This document shows positions 33,978 through 44,472 of a stretch of 64,000 nucleotides of DNA, one piece after another. The stretch lies in the NCBI GenBank assembly GCA_003614735.1, contig KZ992429.1:27170-91169 (forward strand), given 5' to 3'. The DNA is from Thamnocephalis sphaerospora (taxonomy: Eukaryota; Zoopagomycota; Zoopagomycetes; Zoopagales; Sigmoideomycetaceae). Under the pieces are notes generated by a model. It was not told the DNA's origin and ran no database searches. It saw only the letters and a program-made list of their open reading frames with translations. Each line of letters begins with the position of its first letter. The stretch's first letter is position 1. A program made the translations under genes and the position numbers.

Positions 33978-35604
33978 TTACGTATGCTTCTTCATCTTCT
34001 CGCTAAGTTCCTTGGCAGCAACAGCCGTCTTCAACTGGCAATCGCGTCACATTCGGCGTAGAGCAGGGTAAGCCACAATACGCACAAAGACGACGGCAAA
34101 AGGCAGCGACATTTACCTTGACAAGAAAAGAGCGCCGCTCGCCTCCGAGCGATGCAGCGGGGAAGACCAGCGAAGATTCGCGCTGGATCACGTCCATGCC
34201 CGCAATAAGCTTGGAATTGAGCATCAGCTGCATTGTTCGCTCGCGCCGCATTACTACACAGTCGGATAGAGTTAGCTTGTAGGATTGTGTACGCCTTGAC
34301 AGCAACGTAGACCGCCTACCAACTCGAGCGTTTTCTCCATGCTGGTCCACATTCAGATGCAGCAAACCAACGCCACGCTCCCGCCATGCCTCCTTTTCCA
34401 GCTCGTACAGCTTTGCGCGCATCTACACATTCGAGCAAGATAGTAAGCATCACAATTGCCAATGCTAAATCAGACTGTCAGTCAGTTTTACAGCAGCATC
34501 ACATACCTCAAAGATCGTTTCTTCCTCCTCCTCGCCAGTGTGAACTAGCGACAATGCTTGGTCAGCATAGTATAGCAAGAGTAGATTTTCGGTAGACCCA
34601 CCTTCCACGCGTGCGAATTCCGAGTTTTCGTCGCGGACTCGTGTGAGCACCGACGCTGACTCCTCTGTAGCGGTGCCAGTTTCCTTGTGCAGACTCGACT
34701 CCTTACGCTTGCGCTCATTCTCCTCGTCACATTCCTCATCCTTCTGCTCCTTTTCGTCCTCCTCTCCATCATCTCCGGTGCTAGCCATGACCACAGTGGT
34801 TGAGACGCCGGCACTTTTCGGATGCGTATTCGCTGCTGCGTCCAATGCAGACACGCCGCGAGACGCCGCAGCCAAAGCAGCAAACGGCGATGCTCCACTA
34901 GATGCGGCAATCGAGTCAAACGAAGGAAGCGCCGACGATCCAAATCGGAATCCCTGCAAGCACGCAATTCGGTCGAGATCAGCAACGCGGTCTTTCTGCA
35001 CGTTGGCCCATACCACCAACCCTCTTACGCACCCCAAGAGCCGCAGGTTTTTGTGCAACCGCGGCCGACTTCGACTCTGCATGACCAGTGGACGCCTCCT
35101 GAAGCGACGCAGGCTGCTGGCCAGCGGTCTTTCCGTTCCCTTCACCATGGCCGGCCTTGGTAAGGTCCTCAGCACTGGCGACCGCAACAGATGAGATGCT
35201 CGGCTGCTGTTCGGCATCAGAGTCATCTTCCTCACGCCTGCCGCCGCCGTAGCACGCGTCAATACACTATTATAACGACAAAGCAGCATCCATGTCGCTT
35301 TGCCATCGTCCATCGCGCCTGTCCGCCGTACTTTTTCTTTCTTGGTGACTCGGGCCGCGCAAGACCGGTGTTTTGCTATGCGCAAATTGCCACAGGTTAG
35401 TAACTGCAGCCGTCTACGGGCAAACGTGAGGCTTACGTGTGCCGCGGTATCGTCTTCAAAGGTCACATCGGTCTGAACATCGCGGTCGCGTTTCTTTTGC
35501 GCAGCGATATCTAACGGACGCAAGGACCTGGTCGGCGGCGCATCATTTGCATACACAGTGTGCATCGACCTACCGGACGCGTCCGGTGAGCTTGCCGACG
35601 ACAT
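33978..35604 (-). CDS. RanBP3/Yrb2-like Ran-binding protein
   Basis: The C-terminal Ran-binding domain begins about 34550: LVHTGEEEEETIFEMRAKLY, then WRERGVGLLHLNV, VVMRRERTMQLMLNSKL and a final ELSEKMKKHT. These match RanBP1-type domains (TGEE, EARxW-like and RxLMR-like motifs). The N-terminal half is low complexity, with FRFGSSALPSFDSI and Ser/Ala-rich segments and an acidic run (DDGEEDEKEQKDEECDEE). Long charged N-terminus plus one C-terminal domain is the RanBP3/Yrb2 plan, a nuclear cofactor of exportin Crm1; the exact orthology is inference. Start at 35604 (MSSASSPDAS) is the ATG I favour; an in-frame ATG at 35760 is possible. At least three introns are needed in the last 700 bases; the upstream splicing near 35270-35450 is uncertain. 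Confidence 0.78.
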
Positions 35605-35857
35605 TATCCAAAGTCCTGTCTGGCTGAGATCACGGCAGAAACGGTTCAATCGGTGCGGGCGCCACGGCACTAGGCAGTAAAGCAGATGGCGCCGACAAAG
35701 CGGGCGCAGGACAGGGTCGAAGCAGAGAGAAAGGTGCGGTAGTGCCGCGGCCGCCGACATCGCCGCATATCTTGACCATTGCCGCGCCAGCGTTTATTTA
35801 CTCGGCAATAACTGGTATTGCCCGCCTGTGTCTCTTTCCCTCGCCTAGTATCACACC

Positions 35858-37394
35858 ATGACGCGCCACTCCAAGAACAACACCGCCTCCAGCTTCTTCA
35901 CGTCGGCTGAGAGGGAGAAGCTCAAGTATGGCACGCAGAAAGTACGCAGCGCGAGCAGCGGTCGGGACAGCTTAGTGCGCATCGCTGACCTGGCGCTGTA
36001 AATAGCAACGTTTGGGTCGTGATTCCATGCGCGACTACGATGCCTGCTTTCTCTGTCTGCAAACAGCACGCGATCCGCTGTGCTGGTGAGCTGCTGGCGG
36101 CAACGTGCATCGAGACGGCACGCTGAATTGCTCACGACACTATTGATGCAAACAGCCCCAAGGGCCACCTTGCATGCAAGGAATGCTTTTATGAAAATAT
36201 TCTCGCGCAGAAACGAGAAATTGCTCGCACACTGAAGCTGGCTGAAAGTCAGCAGAAGGCGGAACAGGAGCAGGAGCAGGACAAGCTTCTGCAGGCACAG
36301 CAGGCGCTACTCAGGGAGTTTGAACGTACCCAGACACACGTTAATGCCGGGGCAAGGCATACTGCTGCAGCCAGCACTGCCGAACAGCTATCCGGTGGGT
36401 TCTGCAAAGACGCAAACAGACCTGTATGACAGCTAACCCTGTCTAAAGGCGGCGGCGAGCAGCAGGCGCTGCGTATGAATCCAAAAGACATTGCCGCGCG
36501 CCAGCAAAAAGAACTCAAGCATGCCCTAGCCAGTCTGGACCAGGAGACGGTGTGTGATTTGGACGACTAGAGATGAACGTCTGTGGTACACCATTGGCTC
36601 ATCCTCTTTTGTCTGTGCATCTGCCAGCTGGAAAAGACCAAATCGCAATTGTCGAGCTTCTGGATTGTATGTATAGCGCCTTGTCTGTGCACAGCCGACA
36701 GTCTGCTGATTGGTAACTGCTTGCGCTATGCAGCCTCACTTGACGCCGGAAGCAAAGCAAGCTGCGGTCGACGTAAGCAAAAAGCAGCCTGTGTGTAGCG
36801 CATCGGCGGACCGGCATATCCTCAGGCAAGTAGTGCAACAGCTGCTGTCCACCATCACACCATCTAACGATGTACCGGGATTGGCACACGGCATCGGCTA
36901 TAGCCTCAAAAAGCTGATTCCCGTGCACTTTGCATCGTCGCTCGACGGCAAAGACGACGAGCGCGAGGACGACACGGTCAGGACCGTACAGGAGCGTCGA
37001 CAGGCGTTCTTCTGCCCTGCATGCTCAAAGAATCTGAGCAACACGATGAAGATGTCGCGTAAGTGGTAGCACCGCAATGCGTCATGCTAGTGCCAACAGT
37101 TCTGTCTTTTGCGCATCTGCAGTGTCCAGAAACTGCGGCCATGTCCTGTGTAGCCGTTGCATGGACCAGTTTGTGCGAAAGTCACAGCGCTGCTTTGTGT
37201 GCGAGAAGAAATGCAAGGACAAGGACATCATTCAGCTGGCGACTGAGGGTAAGCCGCCGGCAGCAAATCACGCGCACTGACCATGAGAAGCGGCCGACTA
37301 ATGCATGAACGGCAATGCCTGAATAGGAACCGGGTTTGCCGCTGGAGGCGGCCAGGTTGAGGTCGCCAAGTACGACACGGCGTTCCTTGGCTGA
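35858..37394 (+). CDS. NOSIP: NOSIP-like RING/U-box E3 ubiquitin ligase
   Basis: The start MTRHSKNNTASSFFTSAERE followed by LKYGTQK is the NOSIP signature. An N-terminal U-box-like half (CFLCLQTARDPLC, then GHLACKECFYENIL) is followed by a long coiled coil (LAESQQKAEQEQEQDKLLQA). The C-terminal RING-like half has CPACSKNL, CGHVLCSRCMDQF and CFVCEKKCKDKDIIQL. The final exon adds GTGFAAGGGQVEVAKYD, matching the GTGFAG element of NOSIP. The human protein is a ubiquitin ligase also found in splicing complexes; its nitric oxide synthase partner is not expected in fungi, so the splicing link may be the older role (inference). Several short introns are present, all consistent with GT-AG; I did not fix every edge. 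Confidence 0.92.
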
Positions 37395-37844
37395 GTCTTC
37401 GCCAACGCGCTTCCCCGCAGCGTTGCCCAGCTACAATAGAGATACCATCGGGTAGCACACGCCGTCGTGGCCGGCACGTTGCGTAGTGCTTATCTGGGTT
37501 GTACAATCGCCGAAACGCCCCTCTTTCCCATTACCAGCGGGCATGCCTCGTGAGCCGTCACGCATTAAAAGGATCAGATGTGCGCGTTCCGTCGCTCCTC
37601 TCCCTGCCCGTCTTTTTTTGCGTCCTAACGATCCACAATCCAGCCGCCGCCCGTCTGCGCTTCAAGCATCGCGCTGCCACTGCTGCCAGCACTGTGCTCA
37701 TGAACGCGCAAGCACTGCGCGCATCCGCCCATCGAAACTGACCATTTCAAAACGCTAAATCGTTTTTCGACGACCTAATTAGGCCGGTTTTTGTTCCCCA
37801 CCAGCCTTCCGCGTTCCATTGGCATTGCCACTCAGCACACCACA
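37395..37844. other. Intergenic region upstream of orphan membrane protein
   Basis: About 450 bases between NOSIP and the next plus-strand gene. No exon, RNA or repeat recognised; it likely carries the promoter of the downstream gene. Confidence 0.5.
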
Positions 37845-40094
37845 ATGTTTGCTCTACTGAGTGATATTCTCGCAGGACTCGGCTTCCTCTGCCTGATCCT
37901 TTACAACATCACGCTAGCCACGGGTATCGGCATCTTTGCGTTGCTTGGCGGTCAGACTACGACCAGAGCGCTGCCAAAGGCCGAGCGTACCAGCGACCGG
38001 GCTCTTCACGCGCAGAATGTCCCATCTGCACGCACTGCAACGACGAAGCCGCGGCAGGATGACGGTGTGCGCTCCCGCAGCCGCACCGCAGCCACCCCTG
38101 CGAGCGGCACCCGCAAGGAACGCCCGAATCTGACGTATGCTGCACCTAAACCAGCAACTCCGCCACCGCAAGCAGCCACAAACGCCCCAGCTGCGCACCC
38201 GGCCGTTGCCAACAAGATGCCATCGACGCCCGTTGTAGCATCTCCGCTGCTTACCAGCACCCAGCCGCCCTTCCTGTCGCCGCCAGCATCGCCCCTACTG
38301 CCACCGCTTCCGCCGCTGGACTGCTATCAGCACGAGATGTGGGCAACGCCTCTGGATACGCTGTTTGATGAGCTTACCAGCAACCCGCTCGGTTCGCCAG
38401 CCGCACTGGTAGGGCAGCATGCCATGGCCGCATGCACGCTTATCGCTGCGTATGCTAACTCTATACCATTGACGTCGGATAGGCACTGGCTGTGGATGCG
38501 CACCACCTAAAGTGCACCAGCAGCTTCCCGCCTCTGATCGGCATTGACCTTGCCTCAATCAACCAGAATCAGCTGCGCACCACTCTTGACGAGGCTAGCG
38601 TACACGTAAGCAACCGATACTGCCTACTACACCGGTATCATTACAGCTAATGGGCCGTGGCACTGGTTGACATTTACACAGGCTCGGGACGTTCACGGAC
38701 AAGCAAGCATTCCGCAGATTGGCGCGGCCACGGCTATCTATGTGTATGTAGAGCTTGCCGTATGTGTACTTTGGCGCACACTTACGACCCATCGTTTGGA
38801 ACCACAGTCAGTACGCATTTGATTTGATTGCAAATGGCGCTGATGCCACTCGCCTTTATGATGGCTACTGGCCAAGCGACTCGATCGTCAAGGCGAATCT
38901 GGAGCGCCTGGCACACTGGGATGCCGTACTTTCGGGGTATGTTTAGATGCGCAATTACCGCCTAGCGGCGTTCTAATCTGACGCACATGGCACGGTTGGC
39001 ACAGAGATGAAGTGGAACAAGTGGCGACCGTTCTGGTAAGTGTCTGGTGCTCGGGTGCCACGTGATTGTAGTAGAATCCCAGCGTGGCGCTGACATTTAT
39101 GTGGTAACGACCCATGCGCCTCTCCGCCCCGCCTAGGCTGCCTACTGCGCGCTGAGGACCGGTGCCGACCTCGCAAATAGGCTTGGAGATCCAGGTGCAG
39201 GCGCATACTACGAAGGACGTGCCCATGCGCTGGCCGATCTGGTAAAGGTAAGCTGGCACGCGTTCTTGCCCAATTACGCCGGCCGATACTGACGCAATGC
39301 AACAAATGTCAGGAGTGCTCTGTATCCACCCACCAGTTTGCAAGCGTCGAGAACGAGCGCATTTCACAGTTGCTGCAGCTGGCTGTCCGCGCCATTCATG
39401 CTTTCGCTGCGAGCATGCGGAGTGTTGGAAAGCACGACCGCGATGTGCATAGCTTTGATATGGTAAGCGTCTCCATGGCAGGCAGCACGTGAAACACCTG
39501 CGTGTGCTCACCACAATATACACTCCTTCCCAGGCCTGCCGTCTGCTGGCATGCGCTACCCGTGCGTGGAAGAAGGTGGTACGTTAGTCTAAGCGTTCTA
39601 ATGCGCCTATCGGCCACCTCGCTAACATACACAACTTGTACGAGAAGAAGGGCAACAATAATGCTGATGCATTCTGGAAGGATCCGCACACTCTTGGTAA
39701 ACAGCAAAAGGCTGCATCCCAATTCACAGTACATGCTAACTGTTTGCCACGCCGCACATTTTATCACACAGCGTCTGTCAGCGAGCTGGGCTACATTGTG
39801 CTGTGCACGTGGGCTGCCACCAAGAGCTGGGAACTGTCTGGCGCTGAGGCCGAGTTGATGCATACGCTACTTTCGGATGTTACGCCGGTGGCGTCCAAGC
39901 TTCGGGTGTCCATGGAAGATCTCACCGTATCGACTGCCTCGCGAGAGCTTGCGCGCTTTGCCGACACGCTGGTTTCCATGCTGCCGTCGTCTCAATCGCC
40001 AGATACTCAGCATCCTATTGCGTGGTCGCACATGACCTCGCTAACACTTGATGCGCGTACCAAAACGACCGCCGCTCTCGGTGTGGAGGTTTGA
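37845..40094 (+). CDS. Orphan protein: N-terminal membrane anchor, Pro-rich linker, helical domain
   Basis: I do not recognise this family. Residues ~1-35 (LSDILAGLGFLCLILYNITL, then ATGIGIFALLGG) form one or two membrane segments. A ~130-residue Pro/Ala/Arg-rich linker follows (PPPQAATNAPAAHPA; PFLSPPASPLLPPLPP). Then comes a mostly helical region, rebuilt from spliced exons: LDTLFDELTSNPLGSPAAL, FPPLIGIDLASINQNQLRTT, IGAATAIYVQYAFDLIANGA, then WPSDSIVKANLERLAHWDAV, AAYCALRTGADLANRL, ISQLLQLAVRAIHAF. The C-terminal exon has KQQKAASQFTVHANCLP and ELGYIVLCTWAATKSWEL. The introns are short GT-AG with CTAAC branch points. The spliced frame makes it a real gene. Location is likely ER, Golgi or plasma membrane with the bulk cytosolic; function unknown. 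Confidence 0.75.
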
Positions 40095-40282
40095 GCAGCC
40101 AGATGGAACGACGGGACGTTGATTGGGCGATGTGCGAGGTTTATTCTTATGCCACATCTGTTTCCTTTTCCAACGACGAATACACTAGTAAGCGACTGTC
40201 GTGGCACATGCTTGTATAATGATAGTGGTGGTGATGATGATGGTGCGACCAGATGCCGGCAAGCCCACCTCGCACACACACA

Positions 40283-41305
40283 CTAAGCAGACGCCGGGCC
40301 CTTGCCACCTGCTTCGACGCTCTGGCGCAGACTGCTAATCACCGCTCGGGGATCGGCTGCACCAAAAATGGCGGTGCCAGCGACAATGACATTTGCGCCA
40401 GCAGCCGCGGCCTGGTCAATCGTGTCCAGGCCAAGACCGCCATCCACCTGGATGTCGAGGTCCGGGAAGCGATCGCGCAAAGCCCGCACCTTTGGCATGC
40501 AGTTGGCCATGAAGGACTGGCCGCCGAATCCCGGCTCAACCGTCATAATCAAAACCTGATCCAGATCAGCTGCATACGGGAACACAGACTCGACGGGTGT
40601 TCCCGGCTTCACGGCAATTCCAACCAGCATGCCGGCCGCCTTGACGCGCTCGATCAGCGCACCAGCATCCTCTGCAAAGGCACTGCGGTCAGTATGCGTG
40701 CCTTTTTTTCTGTCGCTGAATACCTACTGGTAGCCTCGATGTGGAAAACAAAAAGCGAGGCGCCAGCCTTGGCGAAATCGTCCACCCACTATCCAAACAA
40801 TCCGAGTTAGTTATGGTGCTGCGGATCGTGCATCCAACACCGCTGACCCACCTTTTCCGGCTCCGATACCATCAAGTGGCAATCTAGCGCATATTGTAGT
40901 GTGTCAGCCATTGACACTCTTGGTTTCCACTGCTGTACGCACCTAGAAACGCATCTGTGTGCTTGCGCAGCGACTTGATGATCGGCGCTCCAAGCGTCAG
41001 GTTGGGGACAAAGTGTCTACACGGCAACATCCAACGCATTACGCGTCGCGTCCTGCATAGTGAGCCTATGCGCCGTTCCGTCGTGCCCACGGCTGACGTA
41101 CCCGTCCATAACGTCTAAGCAACGCGACGCGACAGAGCCGCGAGGGCTGGTCAGCAGTTGCCGTGCAGCCACGGCCACGACTAACCGCGCGAAGCTTACC
41201 CATGTGGAGATAGTCGGCGCCAAGGTCAAGCATGCGCTTGCACTCGGAAGCCAGGTTGGCAAAGTCGCCCGAAAGCAAGGACGGTGCAATCTTGGCTGTT
41301 GGCAT
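40283..41305 (-). CDS. RPE1: Ribulose-phosphate 3-epimerase
   Basis: Interconverts ribulose-5-phosphate and xylulose-5-phosphate in the pentose phosphate pathway (cytosol). TIM-barrel motifs in order after splicing: [30 protein letters not shown] with catalytic Asp and metal-binding His/Asp, [79 protein letters not shown] and VAGTAIFGA. All metal and catalytic residues are visible. Four short introns interrupt the first half (for example one just after YLHM near 41200, and one beginning within 40927-40948); the last ~450 bases are a single exon. The start ATG at 41305 gives the usual M-P-x-A-x-I-A-P-S-L-L start. Confidence 0.96.
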
Positions 41306-41541
41306 GTTGCTGGGCGGTGGTAGTCGACTGGCGGGGGAAAGAGCAAGGAGCAGAAGCCTGTTTCTACAGGCCAGCAACCTATTTGCCGTGCAGAACGTCA
41401 CGTGAAGGCGAGGGAAAGGCTTCGTTCAAGCGAGACAAATGAACGATAACACACTTTCAAATCCAAGTATGACCCAAATTTTCAATAGTAGCAATGTGCT
41501 CTGCAGAATGTGCTGTCATTTGATTTTTTGCGAATGTTTTT

Positions 41542-41708
41542 GAGTCGAGTGCGCGAATTTGTGCTTTTGGAAAACATTTTTTTGCTCACCACTGTTTTTG
41601 AAGAATAGTGAAAACTCCAGAGAAACACAAAAAGTGTGCCCAATCACATGCGCTCGACTCAATCTACACAAAAATATGCTGAATTCTAGCTATAATTGCC
41701 GTTATAGC
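41542..41708. repeat. Inverted repeats in the AT-rich island
   Basis: Two inverted repeats: GAGTCGAG (41542-41549) pairs with CTCGACTC (41653-41660), extendable to ~11 pairs with a G-U; and a perfect 7-bp stem GCTATAA/TTATAGC with a 6-base loop at 41689-41708. They could form RNA or cruciform structure. Confidence 0.6.
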
Positions 41709-42924
41709 AACAAAATGCTGTTTTCAGTACGCTAAACGCTAACATTACCGAAAATATTCAAAAATGCGCTCATTATTCCCCGTAGACTACATGTAGTGCC
41801 AGAAACCACCAAAGTCGGCTGCGTGCAAGATCCTCTGGTGCCCTGCTCCTCCCGCACCGGTTCTCTAGATAGTCGCATCAAGCCCAGCTTGGTGCCTTGT
41901 CAAATGTGATGCAGGTGGTCGCCGTACCCTTTGAAGCAAGCGCAGTATACTGAGTCATTCAAACCCTGCCATGCTCAATATTACCTTTGATGATCAACAT
42001 GGCGATCCAAAGACCACCATCGCCACATATCGATTTGCATGTCCTCAACTCGACAACGCAAGCACATACAGAACGCTTGCTATTCTAGAAAGGTCTTATC
42101 ACTGCATCTCGTTTCGCGTGCGCAAATACTATCATCAGCCTAGCGCGTGTCTGCCGACGGCTGTCGGGCCGTACGCTAGCGACGACGTCCTACATTGGCG
42201 TTGTTGCCGCCACCGTGCATTGAAGCAATTACGCTCGTTCTTCTCAGCATACGTGACAAGCGCGCGGCAGCTTAGCTACTTGAGCCTTGCTGCCGCGCAC
42301 AAACAGAATTAAGCAACGGCTACTCTTTCGCCCTAGTCTTTGCTCTACGTAGTACTCTTGCGCTCATCTCCTACGCCTTTTCTATCTATTCTGGCTGCCC
42401 GTAGCGTGTCACTCTACGTCTACTAAGCAATTCCACTAGCAATCTCACCAAATGCATTCGCACCCAACGGCTGTTTGCGCCACCCCTCTTGATGTAGACT
42501 TGCAATAGCTTGACCTCAATAGTACTCGATCAATCTAATCGCGTTTCTTTGAGAGCGCGATGAATGAGACGTGCACAGTGCTTGATTGATCACCAGCTGG
42601 TACTTGCATACTACATCGTTTGTAGAGCATACCATCACTCTACTGTTTCATGAGACAACGCCTTGGGTCCAAGACGGCAGGCGAGTTGGATGAGGTCGCG
42701 TGTATAGTGTTACTGTGGCTTGCTCTGTAACGACATGCATAACATTAGAGAATGGCTGGCTGATTTATTACGCAATCTGTAAGAGCGCGGCAAATGCATT
42801 TGGTGGTTGACGAGCGTGCTTTGCTGTGCATTCTGTCAGTCCCTTTAATGTCAGACAATCCGTGCAGAGATCGGGTCTTTGTGCACTGCATTGGATAGCT
42901 ACTGACTTGAATTGTATATCTGCA

Positions 42925-43155
42925 ATGGGTGCTGCTCATAAGCAGATATCAAGACAATACTGCTACCGTCGTCAGATACCTGGTGCTGATGGTGATGTGT
43001 GTATGAATCTACCCGATCGTTGCGGATGTAAATATACTGGTGATCGGTATGTGGGGTGCGTGATCTGCAATTGTGCAATCTTTGTCGCTTGCTGGTGTAC
43101 CGTTGTAGGTGGTATTGTCGGCTTGTGTCTGGACCGCGACACTTTCTGCAAATAA
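42925..43155 (+). CDS. Possible small Cys-rich protein (very uncertain)
   Basis: Open frame of 76 residues starting at an ATG, with 12 Cys and one hydrophobic segment near the C-terminus (VICNCAIFVACWCTVVGGIV). No recognisable family, no signal peptide at the N-terminus, and it sits in a gene-poor region. It may be chance; I list it because the Cys density is unusual. Confidence 0.2.
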   Translation: MGAAHKQISRQYCYRRQIPGADGDVCMNLPDRCGCKYTGDRYVGCVICNCAIFVACWCTVVGGIVGLCLDRDTFCK

Positions 43156-43575
43156 TGCATAAGTCTGTTTTCACCGGCCGCTTGATACAGCAATCAGACT
43201 ATACAGTCCAGCAAAGCGTGGCGCCCAGGGACTTTTACTTTAAATAAATACAGGCACAGACAGACTTGTCACTCACTTACACAGTTGAGTATGGAAATGG
43301 CGGTGTAAAACGCACATCACGCTTGGTGGTGGTGGTGGTAATAACCGCGAAGAGTGGCAGTTTTAACCCCTGCAAAATTTTCTCCAACTGCTTTTTCTCC
43401 TTCCGCTGCACGTTCGGCCCTCAGTGGGTTCAGCCTCTTTCCACTCCTCGGCTCGTCTTCTGCATCGTCGCCGTTCGAATCGGTGAGCAGGATTAGCGCG
43501 CATGCACACTAAACGTGCGGGAACCGCTGCAGGATCGCATTGCTGACCTTTGGAATGCGGTAATCGCAGATCAAC

Positions 43576-44306
43576 ATGTACCGCGGTGCCACCGTCAAGG
43601 ACATCAACGCGCACGCGTTCGTGAAGGCCTACGCCGCTCACCTGAAGCGCACCGGTAAGGTCGAGGTCCCCAAGTGGGTCGACCTGGTCAAGACCGGCTC
43701 CTACAAGGAGCTGGCTCCGTATGACCCGGACTGGTTCTACATCCACGCTGGTGAGTTTGCGGGTCGCTGGAATGCAGCGGGCGTATGCGATCTCGCGGTC
43801 GCTGCGGTGGCTGTTGACGCGTGGCCGAGTGGATGTGCCGTTGCGGTCAACTAACGTTTTCGCGTTGCAATAGCCTCCATTGCCCGCCACATCTACCTGC
43901 GCAACAGCGTTGGTGTCGGTGCCCTGCGTAAGCTGTATGGCGGTCGCGCCAACCGTGGCACTCGCCCGTCCCACCACGCCGATGCCTCTGGCTCCGTCCA
44001 GCGCAAGGCCCTGCAGGCCCTCGAGAAGATCGGTGTTCTCGAGAAGTCGTCGGAGGGGTAAGTAGTGCGCTGCTGGATGAGCATATGATGCGTAGTGAGG
44101 AGGAAAGCACGGCATACACGCTGGATAGTCGATACGATTCGGCAGCGGCCATGGATTGTCCCGCCTGAACTGAGCGTGTCTTGCATATGCGATTTGGTGG
44201 CTAACCTGCCGCCTGCTTTTTCGCGTGTAGTGGCCGCCGCATCACCCAGGACGGCCGTCGTGACCTGGACCGCATCAGCTCCCAGGTTGCCAAGGCGTCT
44301 TTCTAA
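43576..44306 (+). CDS. RPS19: Ribosomal protein eS19
   Basis: Small-subunit ribosomal protein of the 40S head. Exons 43576-43750, 43874-44057 and 44231-44306 join in frame to 144 residues, the family length. Seen: [60 protein letters not shown], the [20 protein letters not shown] segment and [15 protein letters not shown] near the end. The start MYRGATVKD is unusual compared with MPGVTVKD in most species; a missed short first exon cannot be excluded. AATAAA lies 28 bases after the stop. Confidence 0.97.
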
Positions 44307-44333
44307 ATGACGTCCGAACGCGTGGGTTTTGCA

Positions 44334-44339
44334 AATAAA
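44334..44339 (+). terminator. Polyadenylation signal of eS19
   Basis: AATAAA 28 bases after the eS19 stop, in the 166-base convergent gap with the PKA regulatory subunit gene. Confidence 0.5.
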
Positions 44340-44472
44340 CCTATGACGCATCCATCCTATGCAAAAGACACTGGATCATAAACGTCCACGCTAGGACAGT
44401 GCGGGCTAGGTGTGGAAAATATGCTATTGTAATGTGCGGATATCATGACGCGCTAGGCCGGTCTGGCCTGCA

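Larger units (their letters stand above)
41306..43575. other. Longest gene-poor stretch, with an AT-rich island
   Basis: About 2.3 kb between ribulose-phosphate epimerase (-) and eS19 (+), both genes pointing outward, so both promoters lie here. The part from about 41440 to 41800 is clearly AT-rich with A and T runs and contains inverted repeats (separate entry). Two small plus-strand open frames, 41971-42312 (113 residues) and 42925-43155 (76 residues, 12 Cys), have no recognised homology. I found no tRNA-like cloverleaf or snRNA motif by eye. Confidence 0.5.

Noticed and set aside
38501-39420. BRO1-like or glycoside hydrolase assignment of the orphan membrane protein
   Set aside because: I considered both from isolated exon motifs, but no signature holds across the spliced protein.
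43363-44115. 250-codon minus-strand frame
   Set aside because: Opposite the eS19 exons and introns; shadow.
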